A stretch of 64,000 bases of DNA from Nitrospirota bacterium (GCA_021820445.1 JAKADN010000001.1:100575-164574); one strand, 5' to 3'. Positions 8,782 to 18,351 are shown, counted from the stretch's first letter. Notes: generated by a model from the sequence alone, not told the origin. Numbers and translations are program-made.

Positions 8782-9530
8782 TGTCGCATCAGCCGATTTC
8801 CTGGACTCTGGCATTCCTGGCAGGCCTTGTCTCCTTTGTCTCTCCATGCGTTCTTCCAATCGTTCCATCCTACGTCTCCTATATTACGGGGCTTTCCTTC
8901 GAAGAGCTGACGGGACGCTCTCAAACATTGTCTCGACAGGTGATCGTCCGTGAATCCCTTTTTCATGCGCTGATTTTCAGCCTTGGCTTTTCGACGCTCT
9001 TCATCGGGTTTGGGGCTTCGGCCTCTTTCCTGGGAGAACTGCTGCTGACCTATCAGGACGTCATTCGCAAACTCGGGGCGATCCTGATCATCCTCTTTGG
9101 CCTGTTCATCGCCGGCTGGCTCAGAATTCCCTTTCTGAACAAGGAGCTTCATCTTCCCTTTCGAGGGAAGAAGGCCACTCTCTCCGGATCGTTTTTGGTC
9201 GGATTTGGGTTCGCCGCGGGATGGACCCCCTGTGTCGGGCCGATTCTCGGAGCGATCCTCTTTTATGCGGGGACCCAGGGGACGGTGATGAAAGGGGTCG
9301 TCCTTCTCTCTTTCTATTCCCTGGGATTGGCCATTCCCTTCATTCTTGCCTCTGTCCTTTTCAACCTTTTCCTGGGGAGTATGCGCTCCCTCCGGCAATG
9401 GATGCCCTGGATCACCCGGTTTTCAGGAGGGTTCCTGGTCGTCATGGGGGCTCTGATCTTTACGAACGCCTTCACCATTATTTCTGCCTTTCTCACCCAG
9501 CATCATATCGGCTGGACCCCCAACCTCTGA
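8781..9530 (+). CDS. ccdA: CcdA-type membrane electron carrier
   Basis: Six-helix membrane protein that passes electrons from cytoplasmic thioredoxin to periplasmic thioredoxin-like proteins. The 249 aa include the two redox blocks with one cysteine each: SFVSPCVLPIVPSY (Cys23) and GWTPCVGPILGAIL (Cys151). Its ATG overlaps the preceding stop (TGATG), which suggests coupled translation with the thioredoxin-like gene. It completes System II in this window. Confidence 0.94.
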   Translation: MSHQPISWTLAFLAGLVSFVSPCVLPIVPSYVSYITGLSFEELTGRSQTLSRQVIVRESLFHALIFSLGFSTLFIGFGASASFLGELLLTYQDVIRKLGAILIILFGLFIAGWLRIPFLNKELHLPFRGKKATLSGSFLVGFGFAAGWTPCVGPILGAILFYAGTQGTVMKGVVLLSFYSLGLAIPFILASVLFNLFLGSMRSLRQWMPWITRFSGGFLVVMGALIFTNAFTIISAFLTQHHIGWTPNL

Positions 9531-9543
9531 CTCAGGATCTTCG

Positions 9544-10788
9544 ATGACCCAAACAACCAATCCCTCGGACCAGAAGGACTCCCGGCCACTTGAGGTAGAG
9601 GTTCTGGTCGTGGGACTGGGCCCTGCTGGAAGCACGGCGCTCCGGACCTTGGTCGATGGCGGGGTCTCTGCCCTGGGAGTTGACAGGGCTGAATTTCCTC
9701 GGGAAAAGCCCTGTGGAGGGGGAGTCTCCGCCCGTACATTGCCGTATCTTCCCCCGAAACTTCTGGATGAGCTTCCCTACCAGACGACACAGGGGATCCG
9801 GCTTACCCTTCGGGGCACCCGGGAGCAATGCCAGGATTTCGGACGGCCGATCGCCTATCAGGTCCGGCGCGACCAGTTCGACCTTGCTCTCCTCGACAGG
9901 GCCCGCGCGTCCGGTGCCCGTATCATGACCGGAGTCCGGAGCATCCAGCTGTCTCGCAAAGGGAATCGCTTCGAGGCGAAGATGGGGGAGAAGACCGTTC
10001 TGGCCAGGGCTGTCATGGCGGCGGACGGAGCGACAAGCAAGGTTCTCCGGGATCTTGATCCCTCCTCCATGACGGAGACGAGGGACAATCCCCTTCTTCG
10101 ACCCTGGACTTCCGCCGAGGGATGGGCCTCTCTCCGGGATCCTATCGACACGCGATATGTGGCCATCGACCTCGGACTTGTCGCGGGAGGGTATGCTTGG
10201 TCCTTTCCAAAAAAGGATTCTCTTTCTGGACTCGGAGTGGCCGGATTCCTCAAGCCTCTCGTCGATCCACGATCCGTGTTTGCAAGATATCTGGAATCGA
10301 GCCAGGCAAACCTTGATGGGGGAGGCGTCTTCACATGGCCCCTTCCGAACTTTCGTTCGGCCCGCCATGGCCGGGTTCCCGGACTTTTTCTCGTAGGAGA
10401 CGCGGGCGGAATCGTCGATCCTTTCCTGGGAGAGGGAATTTATTATGCGGTTCTTTCAGGGACCAAGGCCGCGGAATCTTACATCCGGAGCCGGATCTCA
10501 CCGGAGGCCGGCCCGGACCTCCCTGAACGCTCAACTCATGATTATGTCAACTGGCTAAACAAGGAAATTTGGCCCGATTTCCGTCAGGGATCCCGGCTTG
10601 CCAAAACGATTTACCGGTTTCCAGGCTTCTTTTTTTCCTTGACGGGCAGATATCCCAAGCTTCTGGAGCTGTACGCCTCGATTCTGACGGGGGACAGGGA
10701 CTATCGCTCTTTTTCCAGGGAAATCATTGTCCGGGCCGTTAAGACACTCCTTCCGATACGGCGCCCCGCAGCCGGCCGCTTCCTGTGA
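9544..10788 (+). CDS. FAD-dependent oxidoreductase, geranylgeranyl-reductase (ChlP-like) family
   Basis: Cytoplasmic flavoprotein of 414 aa. It has an N-terminal dinucleotide-binding motif GLGPAG (24-29), the PCGGG block (57-60) found in ChlP-like reductases, and a second FAD motif LFLVGDAGGIVDPFLGEGI (GD at 285-286). Family members reduce double bonds of isoprenoid chains or act as related oxidoreductases; the substrate here is unknown. A quinone tail or lipid is a reasonable guess in a non-photosynthetic bacterium. The stop overlaps the following M50 protease GTG start, so the two are translationally linked. Confidence 0.8.
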   Translation: MTQTTNPSDQKDSRPLEVEVLVVGLGPAGSTALRTLVDGGVSALGVDRAEFPREKPCGGGVSARTLPYLPPKLLDELPYQTTQGIRLTLRGTREQCQDFGRPIAYQVRRDQFDLALLDRARASGARIMTGVRSIQLSRKGNRFEAKMGEKTVLARAVMAADGATSKVLRDLDPSSMTETRDNPLLRPWTSAEGWASLRDPIDTRYVAIDLGLVAGGYAWSFPKKDSLSGLGVAGFLKPLVDPRSVFARYLESSQANLDGGGVFTWPLPNFRSARHGRVPGLFLVGDAGGIVDPFLGEGIYYAVLSGTKAAESYIRSRISPEAGPDLPERSTHDYVNWLNKEIWPDFRQGSRLAKTIYRFPGFFFSLTGRYPKLLELYASILTGDRDYRSFSREIIVRAVKTLLPIRRPAAGRFL

Positions 10789-12074
10789 TCCGCAGGGCTC
10801 CTGTGCTCAACCGTCTTGTCTCGGGAAGCCGCTCCCTGGCGACTCGCTCGGGTTCTGACGGAAAGATCCGGCTGGATCGTTCCTGGGCTTTTTACGGAGT
10901 CTACCTCTTCTCTGCAGCAGGATTTTCAGGGGGAGTTCCGGCCGGGGGGCTCTACGGGGCGGTCGTCCTGGGCCTCTCGACCGTATTTATGGCCCTTCTG
11001 GTGACCCTTCTTCATGAACTGGGCCACCGAATGACGGCCCGGATTCTCCGTGTCCCCTACGATGGAAGCCGGCTTTCTTTCTGGGGAGGCTTTCCGGAGC
11101 ACCGTGTCGATTTCGGGCCGCCAGGTCCGGCAGAGATCGCTGTCCGAGCCGCGGGGCCGGTCGTCAATCTTCTTCTATGGCAAATGTCCCTCTCGGTTCT
11201 GGCCTTCGCTGGAGGCGACTGGGCCTTTTTCTTTCCGCAGATCGCCTATCTTCTCCGGATATTCGCGAATCTGAACCTTCTCGTCGCCCTTCTGAACCTC
11301 TTCCCGGGCTTTCCTTTCGACGCGGGCGTCTTGATTGGGCTGGTTTTTTCCCAGGCGACGGGAAAAGATCGTCCTGGAATGGGGAGCCTTCCGGAAAAAC
11401 TGGGATGGGCCGGCGGATTCATCCTCTCTCTGGCGGGACTTCTCCTGGTCGCCAGGGGGCTGCTGATTTCCGGATTCGGGGGACTGATTCTCGGGTATCT
11501 CGTGCTGAATATCCTCATGGACTTTCGGGAGAGGAACAGGATCGCCCAGATTCTGGAAGAGGAAGGCATTGAACGGTGGCTCCTTCCCGTACCCGCTCTC
11601 GTAAGACCGGAAATGTGGGTGCAGGAAGTGATCCTGGGCCCTTTCCTCCAGGGAGTCGAAGGTTGGGTCCCCGTCGTCTCGTCCGGGGAGGGGCGCTATC
11701 TGGGGGAGTTATCCTGGGAAATCCTGAGGACGCGGTCCTTTTCCCAGTGGGACGGTGTCCGGGTCTCTGATCTTCCCGGGATCGTTCCGGGCCCTGTCAT
11801 CATTCAGGACGATTCCCCAAGCCGCATTCTCGATCTCCTCGGCCGCCGCCCGGAGGGGCTCCCCGTCCTTCGAGAGGGACGTGTGTCGGGATGGATGAAG
11901 AGGGAACCCCTGGCCCGCTCAGCGATGATCGAGGCCTATCTCGACCGGATTCCGATCCCTAAGTCAGGTCGAACGGATCGATCTGCCATTCCACCAGAAT
12001 TTTCTTCCCCGGCCGGTAGTGTTCCCGGATCCGGGAAAGACGGTCATGGATCTCCCGGACCGTCGGAGCCTTGA
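10785..12074 (+). CDS. M50 (site-2-protease-like) membrane metalloprotease
   Basis: Predicted intramembrane zinc protease, 429 aa. The zinc-binding HELGH is at 77-81 in a hydrophobic segment, and the distal metal-ligand block is NLFPGFPFDAG with Asp179, a variant of NPxPxxPLDGG. Several more helices follow, then a soluble part (about 270-390) with weak CBS-like features. GTG 10785 overlaps the previous stop. The last 38 codons lie antisense to the end of priA and read as a low-complexity tail. The substrate is unknown. Confidence 0.82.
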   Translation: MIRRAPVLNRLVSGSRSLATRSGSDGKIRLDRSWAFYGVYLFSAAGFSGGVPAGGLYGAVVLGLSTVFMALLVTLLHELGHRMTARILRVPYDGSRLSFWGGFPEHRVDFGPPGPAEIAVRAAGPVVNLLLWQMSLSVLAFAGGDWAFFFPQIAYLLRIFANLNLLVALLNLFPGFPFDAGVLIGLVFSQATGKDRPGMGSLPEKLGWAGGFILSLAGLLLVARGLLISGFGGLILGYLVLNILMDFRERNRIAQILEEEGIERWLLPVPALVRPEMWVQEVILGPFLQGVEGWVPVVSSGEGRYLGELSWEILRTRSFSQWDGVRVSDLPGIVPGPVIIQDDSPSRILDLLGRRPEGLPVLREGRVSGWMKREPLARSAMIEAYLDRIPIPKSGRTDRSAIPPEFSSPAGSVPGSGKDGHGSPGPSEP

Positions 12075-13962
12075 TCAGGATCTGTGCCCGATAACGATTT
12101 TTGAGACGGGCGGGAAGGGCGGGAATCGGACCGAAGATCCCGTTTCCGGGAAGGGAAGGCCCGAAGGGAGAAGGTTCGGCCAGAACCTCCTGGATGATCT
12201 CCTCCGTGGCCGACGAGAGGATGACCGAGGCGACACGGCAAAAGGGAGGATAGCCCAGAAGCCGCCGCTCTTCGAGAAGGCTGGCGTGAAATGAGCGGAT
12301 ATCGTAGCCTTTGGCCCAGCCAAAAATCGGATTCTCCGGCTCCCGTGTCACGATAATGACGCGTCCACCCTCCCGGTGGCGTCCAACGCGTCCCGCCAAC
12401 TGAATCCATAGGCCGAAGGCCCGCTCGCTCGCCCGATAATCGGGGAAGGCCAGCATGCCATCCGCCTCCAGAACAACTCCCAGCGTGACGCCCGGGATAT
12501 CGTGGCCTTTGGCGACCACCTGGGTTCCGATAAGAATCTCTCCCTCTCCTTTCCGGAACCTTTCGATTTTATTCCAGCCCTCCTCCTTCTGGTCCTGATC
12601 CAGCCGGACGACCCGGGCCTCCGGATAAAGAGCCCGAAGGTCCTCTTCGAGCTTCTGGGTGGCGACTCCGCGAAGGTCCAGGTTGCGTCCCCGGCAGGCC
12701 GGACACAAAGTGGGAACGGCGAAGGAGGCCGCGCAGAAGTGGCAGATCATCCGGCGTTCGGGAACCTTGTGAAGAACGAGCCGGACGGAGCAGGAGGGAC
12801 AGGAGACGTGGGCGTGGCAATCCCGGCAGAGGAGCGTGGGGACGTATCCCCGGCGGTTCAGCAGGATGACCGCCTGTTCCCCCCGGGAAAGCGTTCTTTC
12901 AAGGGCCTGGCGCACTTCGGAAGGGAGGGAAGTGGCGTCTCCCGAAGGGAGGACGAGGTCGATGGGTGGGAGGGAGAATCCCCCGATCCGGTGTGGGAGA
13001 CGGATCGGGTGATATCGTCCCGAGGAGCTCTGGAACAGGGAGTCGGAAAGGGGGGTCGCAGATCCGAGAACGATCGGAATCCCCGCCTCCTGGGCCCGCT
13101 TGATGGCCAGGTTCCTCGCGTTGAAGGAGAGGCCTTCGTAGGCTTGGTAGGAGGGGTCGTGCTCTTCGTCCACGATGACCAGGCCCAGATTCGGAAGGGG
13201 GGCGAAAAGGGCGGACCGGGGTCCCACGACGATCCGGGTTCTTCCCGAAAGAATGCGGGCCCATCCCCGTGCACGGGTGGCCGGAGTCTGGCGGCTATGG
13301 ACCGGGACGGTCTCCGGTGAGACCTGCTCCATGGAGCCCTGCAGGGGACCCACGAGGCCGATTTCGGGGGTCAGGACAAGGACGGTCCCTCCTTCGGAAA
13401 GGACTTTGCCGGCCATCTCCTGGTAGAGGCGTGTCTTGCCCGATCCTGTGATTCCTTCGAGAAGAAAGGGGACAAAGCCTCCGGAAGCGCGTCGACCCTC
13501 CCATTCTGCAAAGGCCCGGTCCTGGTCGGGAGTCAGGGGCGACAGAGGGGCAAGAGGGGAAGGAGCCACTTCGTCCTTTGGCTCCATCAACTCCTTCCAG
13601 AAACGGGCTACCAGGGATCGTGGAGCCGAGAGCGACGGGGGAAGGGCGAAACGGACCAGAGAGCCAAGGGGAATCCGGTAATACCAGGATCCGAACTCGA
13701 GAAGCGGAAAAAGGGACTCCGGGAGAATGGGTTGAGGATCGGGAAAATCGGCGATCTCCCGTGTTTCTCCGGTCCAGGGGGGGACCGATGCGGGCCAGAC
13801 GATCCCGGTGACCAGACGACGTCCGAGGGGTACGATCACCCTTGTCCCGGCAAGGGGGAGGACGCGGCCTTCCGGAAGGCGGTATGTCAGGAAAGGGGAT
13901 TCGAGGGGCTCGAGGGGCAGAACATTGACCTGACGGTCAGAGGGGCTTGATGTCGGGGGCAT
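11959..13962 (-). CDS. priA: Primosomal protein N' (replication restart helicase)
   Basis: DEAH-type 3'-5' helicase that rebuilds the replisome at abandoned forks. The 667 aa show Walker A GITGSGKT (170-177), DEEH (265-268), and eight zinc cysteines in CXXC pairs: 379/382, 388/391, 407/410 and 420/423. It is shorter than the 732-residue E. coli protein, mainly in the N-terminal DNA-binding part. The start overlaps the end of nrdR by about 26 nt, and the 3' end overlaps the convergent M50 gene by 116 nt. Confidence 0.94.
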   Translation of the reverse strand: MPPTSSPSDRQVNVLPLEPLESPFLTYRLPEGRVLPLAGTRVIVPLGRRLVTGIVWPASVPPWTGETREIADFPDPQPILPESLFPLLEFGSWYYRIPLGSLVRFALPPSLSAPRSLVARFWKELMEPKDEVAPSPLAPLSPLTPDQDRAFAEWEGRRASGGFVPFLLEGITGSGKTRLYQEMAGKVLSEGGTVLVLTPEIGLVGPLQGSMEQVSPETVPVHSRQTPATRARGWARILSGRTRIVVGPRSALFAPLPNLGLVIVDEEHDPSYQAYEGLSFNARNLAIKRAQEAGIPIVLGSATPLSDSLFQSSSGRYHPIRLPHRIGGFSLPPIDLVLPSGDATSLPSEVRQALERTLSRGEQAVILLNRRGYVPTLLCRDCHAHVSCPSCSVRLVLHKVPERRMICHFCAASFAVPTLCPACRGRNLDLRGVATQKLEEDLRALYPEARVVRLDQDQKEEGWNKIERFRKGEGEILIGTQVVAKGHDIPGVTLGVVLEADGMLAFPDYRASERAFGLWIQLAGRVGRHREGGRVIIVTREPENPIFGWAKGYDIRSFHASLLEERRLLGYPPFCRVASVILSSATEEIIQEVLAEPSPFGPSLPGNGIFGPIPALPARLKNRYRAQILIKAPTVREIHDRLSRIREHYRPGKKILVEWQIDPFDLT

Positions 13963-14407
13963 GTTTCAGTCGGGAAATTTCGAGGGCAAACTCTTCCGGA
14001 TCCCTGAAGTTCTTATAGACGGAAGCGAACCGGACATAGGCCACATGATCGATCCGGGAGAGATGGTCCATGACGAGTTCGCCGATCCTCTGGGAGGAAA
14101 TCTCGGTCGAGGGAATTTCCGAGAGGGTCCGCTCGATGGTCCGGACGAGCTCCTCGATCGTTCCCGTCGGGACAGGCCTCTTCTGGAAGGCCCTCTGAAG
14201 CCCTTCCAGGAGCTTGTTCCGGTCGTAGGGCTCCCGCCTTCCGTCCTTCTTGACCACCATCGGCGCCGATTCCTGCACCCATTCGTAGGTGGTGAAACGA
14301 TTCCGGCAGGAGGGGCATTCACGCCGACGGCGGATGCCCCGTCCGTCGGCGGTCAGCCGTGAGTCGATCACCTTCGAGTCGGAGGTGCGGCAGAAGGGAC
14401 AGTTCAT
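13937..14407 (-). CDS. nrdR: Transcriptional repressor of ribonucleotide reductase
   Basis: Zinc-ribbon plus ATP-cone regulator that represses nrd genes according to ATP/dATP level. It has 156 aa: MNCPFC and CPSC supply Cys3, Cys6, Cys31 and Cys34, and an ATP-cone follows ([19 protein letters not shown] onward). I start it at MNCPFC; a 44-codon upstream extension in the same frame is antisense-like and not family sequence. The start overlaps the glyA stop as ATGA, so translation is probably coupled. Confidence 0.95.
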   Translation of the reverse strand: MNCPFCRTSDSKVIDSRLTADGRGIRRRRECPSCRNRFTTYEWVQESAPMVVKKDGRREPYDRNKLLEGLQRAFQKRPVPTGTIEELVRTIERTLSEIPSTEISSQRIGELVMDHLSRIDHVAYVRFASVYKNFRDPEEFALEISRLKHAPDIKPL

Positions 14408-15672
14408 GTACGGGAGGAAGAAGGACTCTTCCGGATTTCTCCATAGATGGGAAAGCGCGAAAGAAGGTCGCCTACCTCTCCGGAAATGCGCCGAAGGACC
14501 TCTTCCTTGCCCCGGCTTTCGAGGGCCTGGCGGATCCATCCCCCGATCAGGAGCATTTCCTCGGGGCCCAGTCCGCGTGTTGTCGCCGCGGGAGTTCCGA
14601 TGCGGATGCCGCTGGTGATCGTCGGGGGCTTGTCGTCGAAGGGAACCGCGTTCTTGTTCACGAAAATGCCGGCCTGGGACAGATAGTGTTCGGCGTCTTT
14701 TCCCGTCAGCCCCTGGGGTCTCAGGTCGATCAGGAGAAGGTGGTTGTCCGTCCCTCCGGTGAGCAGGCTGTAGCCGGCCTCCGACAGGGAGCGGGCGAGG
14801 ACCCGGCAGTTTTCCAGAACCCGGCCCATGTAGTCCCGGAAGGAGGGGGCCAGGGCTTCGTTCAGCATCACCGCTTTGCCGGCCACGACATGCATCAGGG
14901 GTCCTCCCTGCATCATCGGAAAAACCGCCTTGTCGAGAGCCTTGGCCATGGGCTCGCGGGAGAAGGCCATGCCCCCGCGAGGGCCGCGGAGGGTTTTGTG
15001 CGTGGAGGTTGTGACGAAGTCGGCCACGGGAAAGGGGGAAGGATGCAGGCCCGCGGCGACGAGGCCGGCGATGTGGGCCATATCCACGAGCAGGGTCGCC
15101 CCCACTTCGTCGGCGATCGCCCGGAAGGGGGCGAAGTCGATGGTCCGGGGATAGGAGCTCGCCCCGGCGATGATGATGCGCGGCCGGTGCTCCCGGGCCT
15201 GGGCCCGGAGCCCGTCGTAGTCGATCAGTCCGGTTTTCGGGTCGACCCCGTAGAAGACCGACTTGTAGTAGTGGCCTGAAAAGGAGACCTGGGAGCCGTG
15301 GGTCAGATGGCCGCCGTGGGCGAGGTTCATTCCGAGGATGGTGTCCCCGGGCTTGATCGCCGCAAGATAGACGGCCATGTTGGCCTGGGATCCGGAGTGG
15401 GGCTGGACATTCACGTGCTCCGCCCCGAAGAGGGTTCTGGCGCGGGAGATGGCCAGCTCCTCGACCTGGTCGACCGCCTCGCAGCCGGCGTAGTATCTTC
15501 GTCCGGGATAGCCTTCGGCATACTTGTTGGTCATGACCGAGCCGACCGCCTCGAGGATGGAGGGGCTGACATAGTTCTCGGAGGCGATCAGGATCAAGCG
15601 ATCCTGTTCCCGCTTCACTTCGTTCATGATCGCCTGATAGGTTTCGGGGTCTTTCTGTTCAAGCCAGAGCAT
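14404..15672 (-). CDS. glyA: Serine hydroxymethyltransferase
   Basis: PLP enzyme converting serine and tetrahydrofolate to glycine and 5,10-methylene-THF. The 422 aa contain [25 protein letters not shown], the PLP lysine in [14 protein letters not shown] (Lys226), and a full C-terminal domain. [10 protein letters not shown] is chosen as the start because GAGAGGA lies about 10 nt upstream and it matches the family length; 15 upstream codons are open but not conserved. The order rpiB-glyA-nrdR-priA is all minus strand. Confidence 0.96.
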   Translation of the reverse strand: MLWLEQKDPETYQAIMNEVKREQDRLILIASENYVSPSILEAVGSVMTNKYAEGYPGRRYYAGCEAVDQVEELAISRARTLFGAEHVNVQPHSGSQANMAVYLAAIKPGDTILGMNLAHGGHLTHGSQVSFSGHYYKSVFYGVDPKTGLIDYDGLRAQAREHRPRIIIAGASSYPRTIDFAPFRAIADEVGATLLVDMAHIAGLVAAGLHPSPFPVADFVTTSTHKTLRGPRGGMAFSREPMAKALDKAVFPMMQGGPLMHVVAGKAVMLNEALAPSFRDYMGRVLENCRVLARSLSEAGYSLLTGGTDNHLLLIDLRPQGLTGKDAEHYLSQAGIFVNKNAVPFDDKPPTITSGIRIGTPAATTRGLGPEEMLLIGGWIRQALESRGKEEVLRRISGEVGDLLSRFPIYGEIRKSPSSSRT

Positions 15673-15765
15673 GGAATGTCGATCCTCTCTCGATAATGGG
15701 GCGGACAGGAGGGTCAACTCCCATCCGCCGGATGTCTGTATGCGGGGGACGGTGATTCCTGAAAA

Positions 15766-16230
15766 TCACGGACCCTCGAGGCGGGCGATCTTTTCCAGGC
15801 GACGGCCGTGACGGCCTCCCTCGAAAACGGTCGCCAAAAAGATGTCGAACCAGGTGATGGCCTGATCGGGAGAAATCTCCCGGCCGCCCATGGCGATGAT
15901 GTTGGCATTGTTGTGCTGCCGGGCGAGGCGGGCGGAGCTTTCGTTATAAAGAAGGGCGGCCCGGATCCCATGGATCTTGTTGGCGGCGATGCTCATTCCG
16001 ATTCCGGTCCCGCAGACCAGAACGCCCAAGGAGGCAGGGTCGGAGACGACGGCCCTTGCCACTTTTTCAGCAAAATCGGGATAATCGACCGATTCGTCGG
16101 TGTAGGTCCCCAGATCCTCGACAACCAGCCCCCTCATCTTGGCGTGGGCGATGAGAATCTCCTTGAGTTCCCGTCCCGCATGATCTGAACCGAAGAAGAT
16201 ATGAGACGGTGCGGTGCTGACGTTTGGCAT
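15766..16230 (-). CDS. rpiB: Ribose-5-phosphate isomerase B
   Basis: Interconverts ribose-5-phosphate and ribulose-5-phosphate in the pentose phosphate pathway. The 154 aa have the family features GSDHAG, the active-site cysteine in VCGTGIGMSIAANK (Cys73), and the ARQHNNANIIAMGGR block. It heads the minus-strand run toward glyA, with a 93-nt gap. A predicted extended -10 promoter lies about 75 nt upstream. Confidence 0.95.
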   Translation of the reverse strand: MPNVSTAPSHIFFGSDHAGRELKEILIAHAKMRGLVVEDLGTYTDESVDYPDFAEKVARAVVSDPASLGVLVCGTGIGMSIAANKIHGIRAALLYNESSARLARQHNNANIIAMGGREISPDQAITWFDIFLATVFEGGRHGRRLEKIARLEGP

Positions 16231-16302
16231 TGAAGAGATCGTTTCGTTTGATTATTTTTGCGACAGATTTTGCCGGTGACAAATTTACCAGCTTATCTTA
16301 AA

Positions 16303-16311
16303 ATTATAGCA
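16303..16311 (-). promoter_or_regulatory. Extended -10 promoter element for rpiB
   Basis: On the minus strand TGCTATAAT reads as an extended -10 box with a perfect TATAAT. No good -35 hexamer sits at the usual distance, which is acceptable for extended -10 promoters. It lies in the A+T-rich divergent gap between rpiB and the fibronectin lipoprotein. Confidence 0.45.
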
Positions 16312-16384
16312 TTGAAACGGATTGGATGCGACCCTGACACCTCCGGGCAAGCGGGATAATTTCCGATGAAGGGATGGATAAAAG

Positions 16385-16858
16385 ATGGGGAAATGGGGGG
16401 TTCGTTTTGTCAGTCCGGGGATTTTCGCCCTTCTCCTCCTGTCCGGATGCACCGCGGATGCATGGAACAATCCCCACGGGCTTCTCGGAGGCCTGTTCTC
16501 TCCTTCGAAGCCCGGATCTTCGCAGACGGTGACACCTTCCAGCTCTGAAACGACCACAAAAAGCGGGCATTCCAGTTTCGGAACCGAACTTCAGCCCCCC
16601 ACCTTTTCCCATGTCGTTCCCCTGAGCGAGGGGGACGGAATCTATCTCGAGTGGCGGCGCGTGAGCGATGTCACCGATTATCTCGTCTATAACGGCAATC
16701 GCCTGGTCGAAGATGTCCCGACAAATCAGGTCCGGATCACGGGACTCCTTCCCTGCACTCCCTACCAGTTCCGGATTTACAGTTCCAACGGAAAACGCGT
16801 CTCCAAAAACAGCCTTCTCGTGCGGGTTCATACCCGGGGCTGCCTCCGCACCCCTTAG
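16385..16858 (+). CDS. Lipoprotein with a fibronectin type III domain
   Basis: A 157-residue exported protein with a lipobox LLLLSGC (Cys22), a Ser/Thr/Gly-rich linker, and one fibronectin III-like domain (about 65-150) with the typical IYLEWRRVSDVTDYLVY strand and GLLPCTPYQFRIYSSNG. Two cysteines (PCTP and TRGC) could form a disulfide. It stands alone, between divergent rpiB and convergent kinase genes. The partner and role are unknown; such domains usually mediate protein binding at the cell surface or in the periplasm. Confidence 0.8.
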   Translation: MGKWGVRFVSPGIFALLLLSGCTADAWNNPHGLLGGLFSPSKPGSSQTVTPSSSETTTKSGHSSFGTELQPPTFSHVVPLSEGDGIYLEWRRVSDVTDYLVYNGNRLVEDVPTNQVRITGLLPCTPYQFRIYSSNGKRVSKNSLLVRVHTRGCLRTP

Positions 16859-16874
16859 GGTCACTCAGGATTTG

Positions 16875-17537
16875 TCAGGAGAGGGAGCGGATGATCGGCC
16901 CCATGAGGCGCCGCATCCGGGACTGGGTTCGTTCGAGGCTCAGCGTCGCGTCCACCAGATGGAATCCGTACTCCTCCTTCATGGACTCGTACTCCGCAAG
17001 AACCCGCGACTGGAAGAGAGTATAGGATTCCCGGGGATTGGTGGAGAGGTTCATATCCATTCCCGCCTCGTAGAACTTGATGGGGCGCGTCCGGGTGATG
17101 CGCTGATAGGAGGTCTCGGGGTCGACGCGGAAGAAAAAGGTCAGGTCCGGAACGATGGCGAAGCTGAAATTCGAGACGAGCCATTTCCTGGGAATCCCCC
17201 GGGCACAGTCCCGGGCGATGGCGGTGAAGATATACCGGTCGGACAGGACGATCATTCCGGCTTCCATGGCCGGAAGAATCTCATAGGTATAGCGGAAGCT
17301 GAAGTCGGCGGCATGAAGCAGGCTGAAGGCGTAGGGTGTCAGAACCTGCTTCTTCTTGGCCTTGCGGATGACGGGGGAGATGTCGGGGCTCGAATTCCAG
17401 GAGCTTTTGAGAACGCCGAAGCCCCGGGACTGGAGATAGTCCGCGAGTAGATCCATCTGGGTGGACTTCCCCGAACCGTCGATTCCCTCGACGACGACGA
17501 GCCGTCCCGGATAGGAGTGTGGGGGCGTGTGGCTCAC
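16875..17537 (-). CDS. Thymidylate-kinase-like protein, copy A (DR motif kept)
   Basis: P-loop kinase of the dTMP kinase fold, 220 aa. It has GIDGSGKS (18-25), a DRY motif (100-102) as in true Tmk, and the unusual block [10 protein letters not shown] shared with the upstream copy. GTG 17537 is chosen because it overlaps the preceding stop as GTGA; 116 further upstream codons in frame are antisense to the next gene. It may be the cell's dTMP kinase or a paralogue; the window shows no other candidate. Confidence 0.82.
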   Translation of the reverse strand: MSHTPPHSYPGRLVVVEGIDGSGKSTQMDLLADYLQSRGFGVLKSSWNSSPDISPVIRKAKKKQVLTPYAFSLLHAADFSFRYTYEILPAMEAGMIVLSDRYIFTAIARDCARGIPRKWLVSNFSFAIVPDLTFFFRVDPETSYQRITRTRPIKFYEAGMDMNLSTNPRESYTLFQSRVLAEYESMKEEYGFHLVDATLSLERTQSRMRRLMGPIIRSLS

Positions 17538-18232
17538 CGGATCCCTTCCGAAAGGTCCCCCCCCTTGCGGTGGGCGACCAGAAGATTGTCGATCTTCGTC
17601 CGCAGTGACTTCTGCTGGCGATGGATGGGGGCCATGGCGTCGATGGTCTCCATTCCGTGCTTCCTGGCCATTTCCCGGTAGAGCTCGATGAGGCGGCGCT
17701 GGTAGATGACGAAGGAGTCCTTCTTGCGGCTGGAAAGATTCATGTCCATTCCGGCCTCGTAGTAATCGAAGAAGCGTTCCTGACGGGTTTTCCAGTGGAT
17801 TCTCTCGAGGAGGGACTCGACCGGCAGATCGAGGTAGAAGGTCTTTGCCGGAACAAGGGCGAAGTCGAAGATGTTCGCAATCCATTCCGGGGCGATCCCC
17901 CGGAGGATGGCCCGGCCGAAGACGGTGTAGACATACTGTTCGGCGATCACGAGCTGGCCGGCTTCCAGGGCCGGAATGATCTGGTGCTCGAAACGGTCGA
18001 CGAAGTCGGCGGCGTAGAGGAAGCTGAATGTGAGGGGATCCAGAAAATTCTGTTGCTTGAGGTCGGAGATGGCCCGGCGAATGAGCTCGACGGTGTTGCA
18101 GGCTGAGACGACCACCGCCACCCCTCGGGACAGATAGTAATGCTTCAGAAGTTCGGCCTGTGTGGTTTTACCCGATCCGTCGGTGCCTTCGATGGCGATC
18201 AGGAGTCCGGGATACTGGGAGGTCCGTTCCAA
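17534..18232 (-). CDS. Thymidylate-kinase-like protein, copy B (DR motif lost)
   Basis: A 232-residue paralogue of the following gene. The P-loop GTDGSGKT (16-23) is intact, but the DR(Y/F) motif reads EQY (98-100). In Tmk this Arg helps position substrate, so copy B may have a different substrate or a structural role. It shares [10 protein letters not shown] and overall layout with copy A. Expression is probably joint, since the genes overlap by 4 nt. A weak promoter-like pair lies about 55-85 nt upstream. Confidence 0.8.
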   Translation of the reverse strand: MERTSQYPGLLIAIEGTDGSGKTTQAELLKHYYLSRGVAVVVSACNTVELIRRAISDLKQQNFLDPLTFSFLYAADFVDRFEHQIIPALEAGQLVIAEQYVYTVFGRAILRGIAPEWIANIFDFALVPAKTFYLDLPVESLLERIHWKTRQERFFDYYEAGMDMNLSSRKKDSFVIYQRRLIELYREMARKHGMETIDAMAPIHRQQKSLRTKIDNLLVAHRKGGDLSEGIR

Positions 18233-18286
18233 CAGGAATCTTCCTTGGAGAGTGGGTGGTGTGCCCGGTCCGGGGCTCGATTCAAA

Positions 18287-18315
18287 AAGCTATCAGCCAC
18301 GACTGGTAAAGTCAA
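18287..18315 (-). promoter_or_regulatory. Weak promoter candidate for the kinase pair
   Basis: On the minus strand TTGACT (18310-18315) is followed after 17 nt by TAGCTT (18287-18292). The -35 is good and the -10 is poor. It points toward the thymidylate-kinase-like genes. Confidence 0.25.
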
Positions 18316-18351
18316 GCAAGAGGGGCTCTTCCGGTTCCGGTTCGAGCAGGC

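Noticed and set aside
17538-17885. 116-codon N-terminal extension of kinase copy A
   Set aside because: It lies antisense-in-frame over copy B with no kinase features; the GTG that overlaps the copy B stop gives a normal length.
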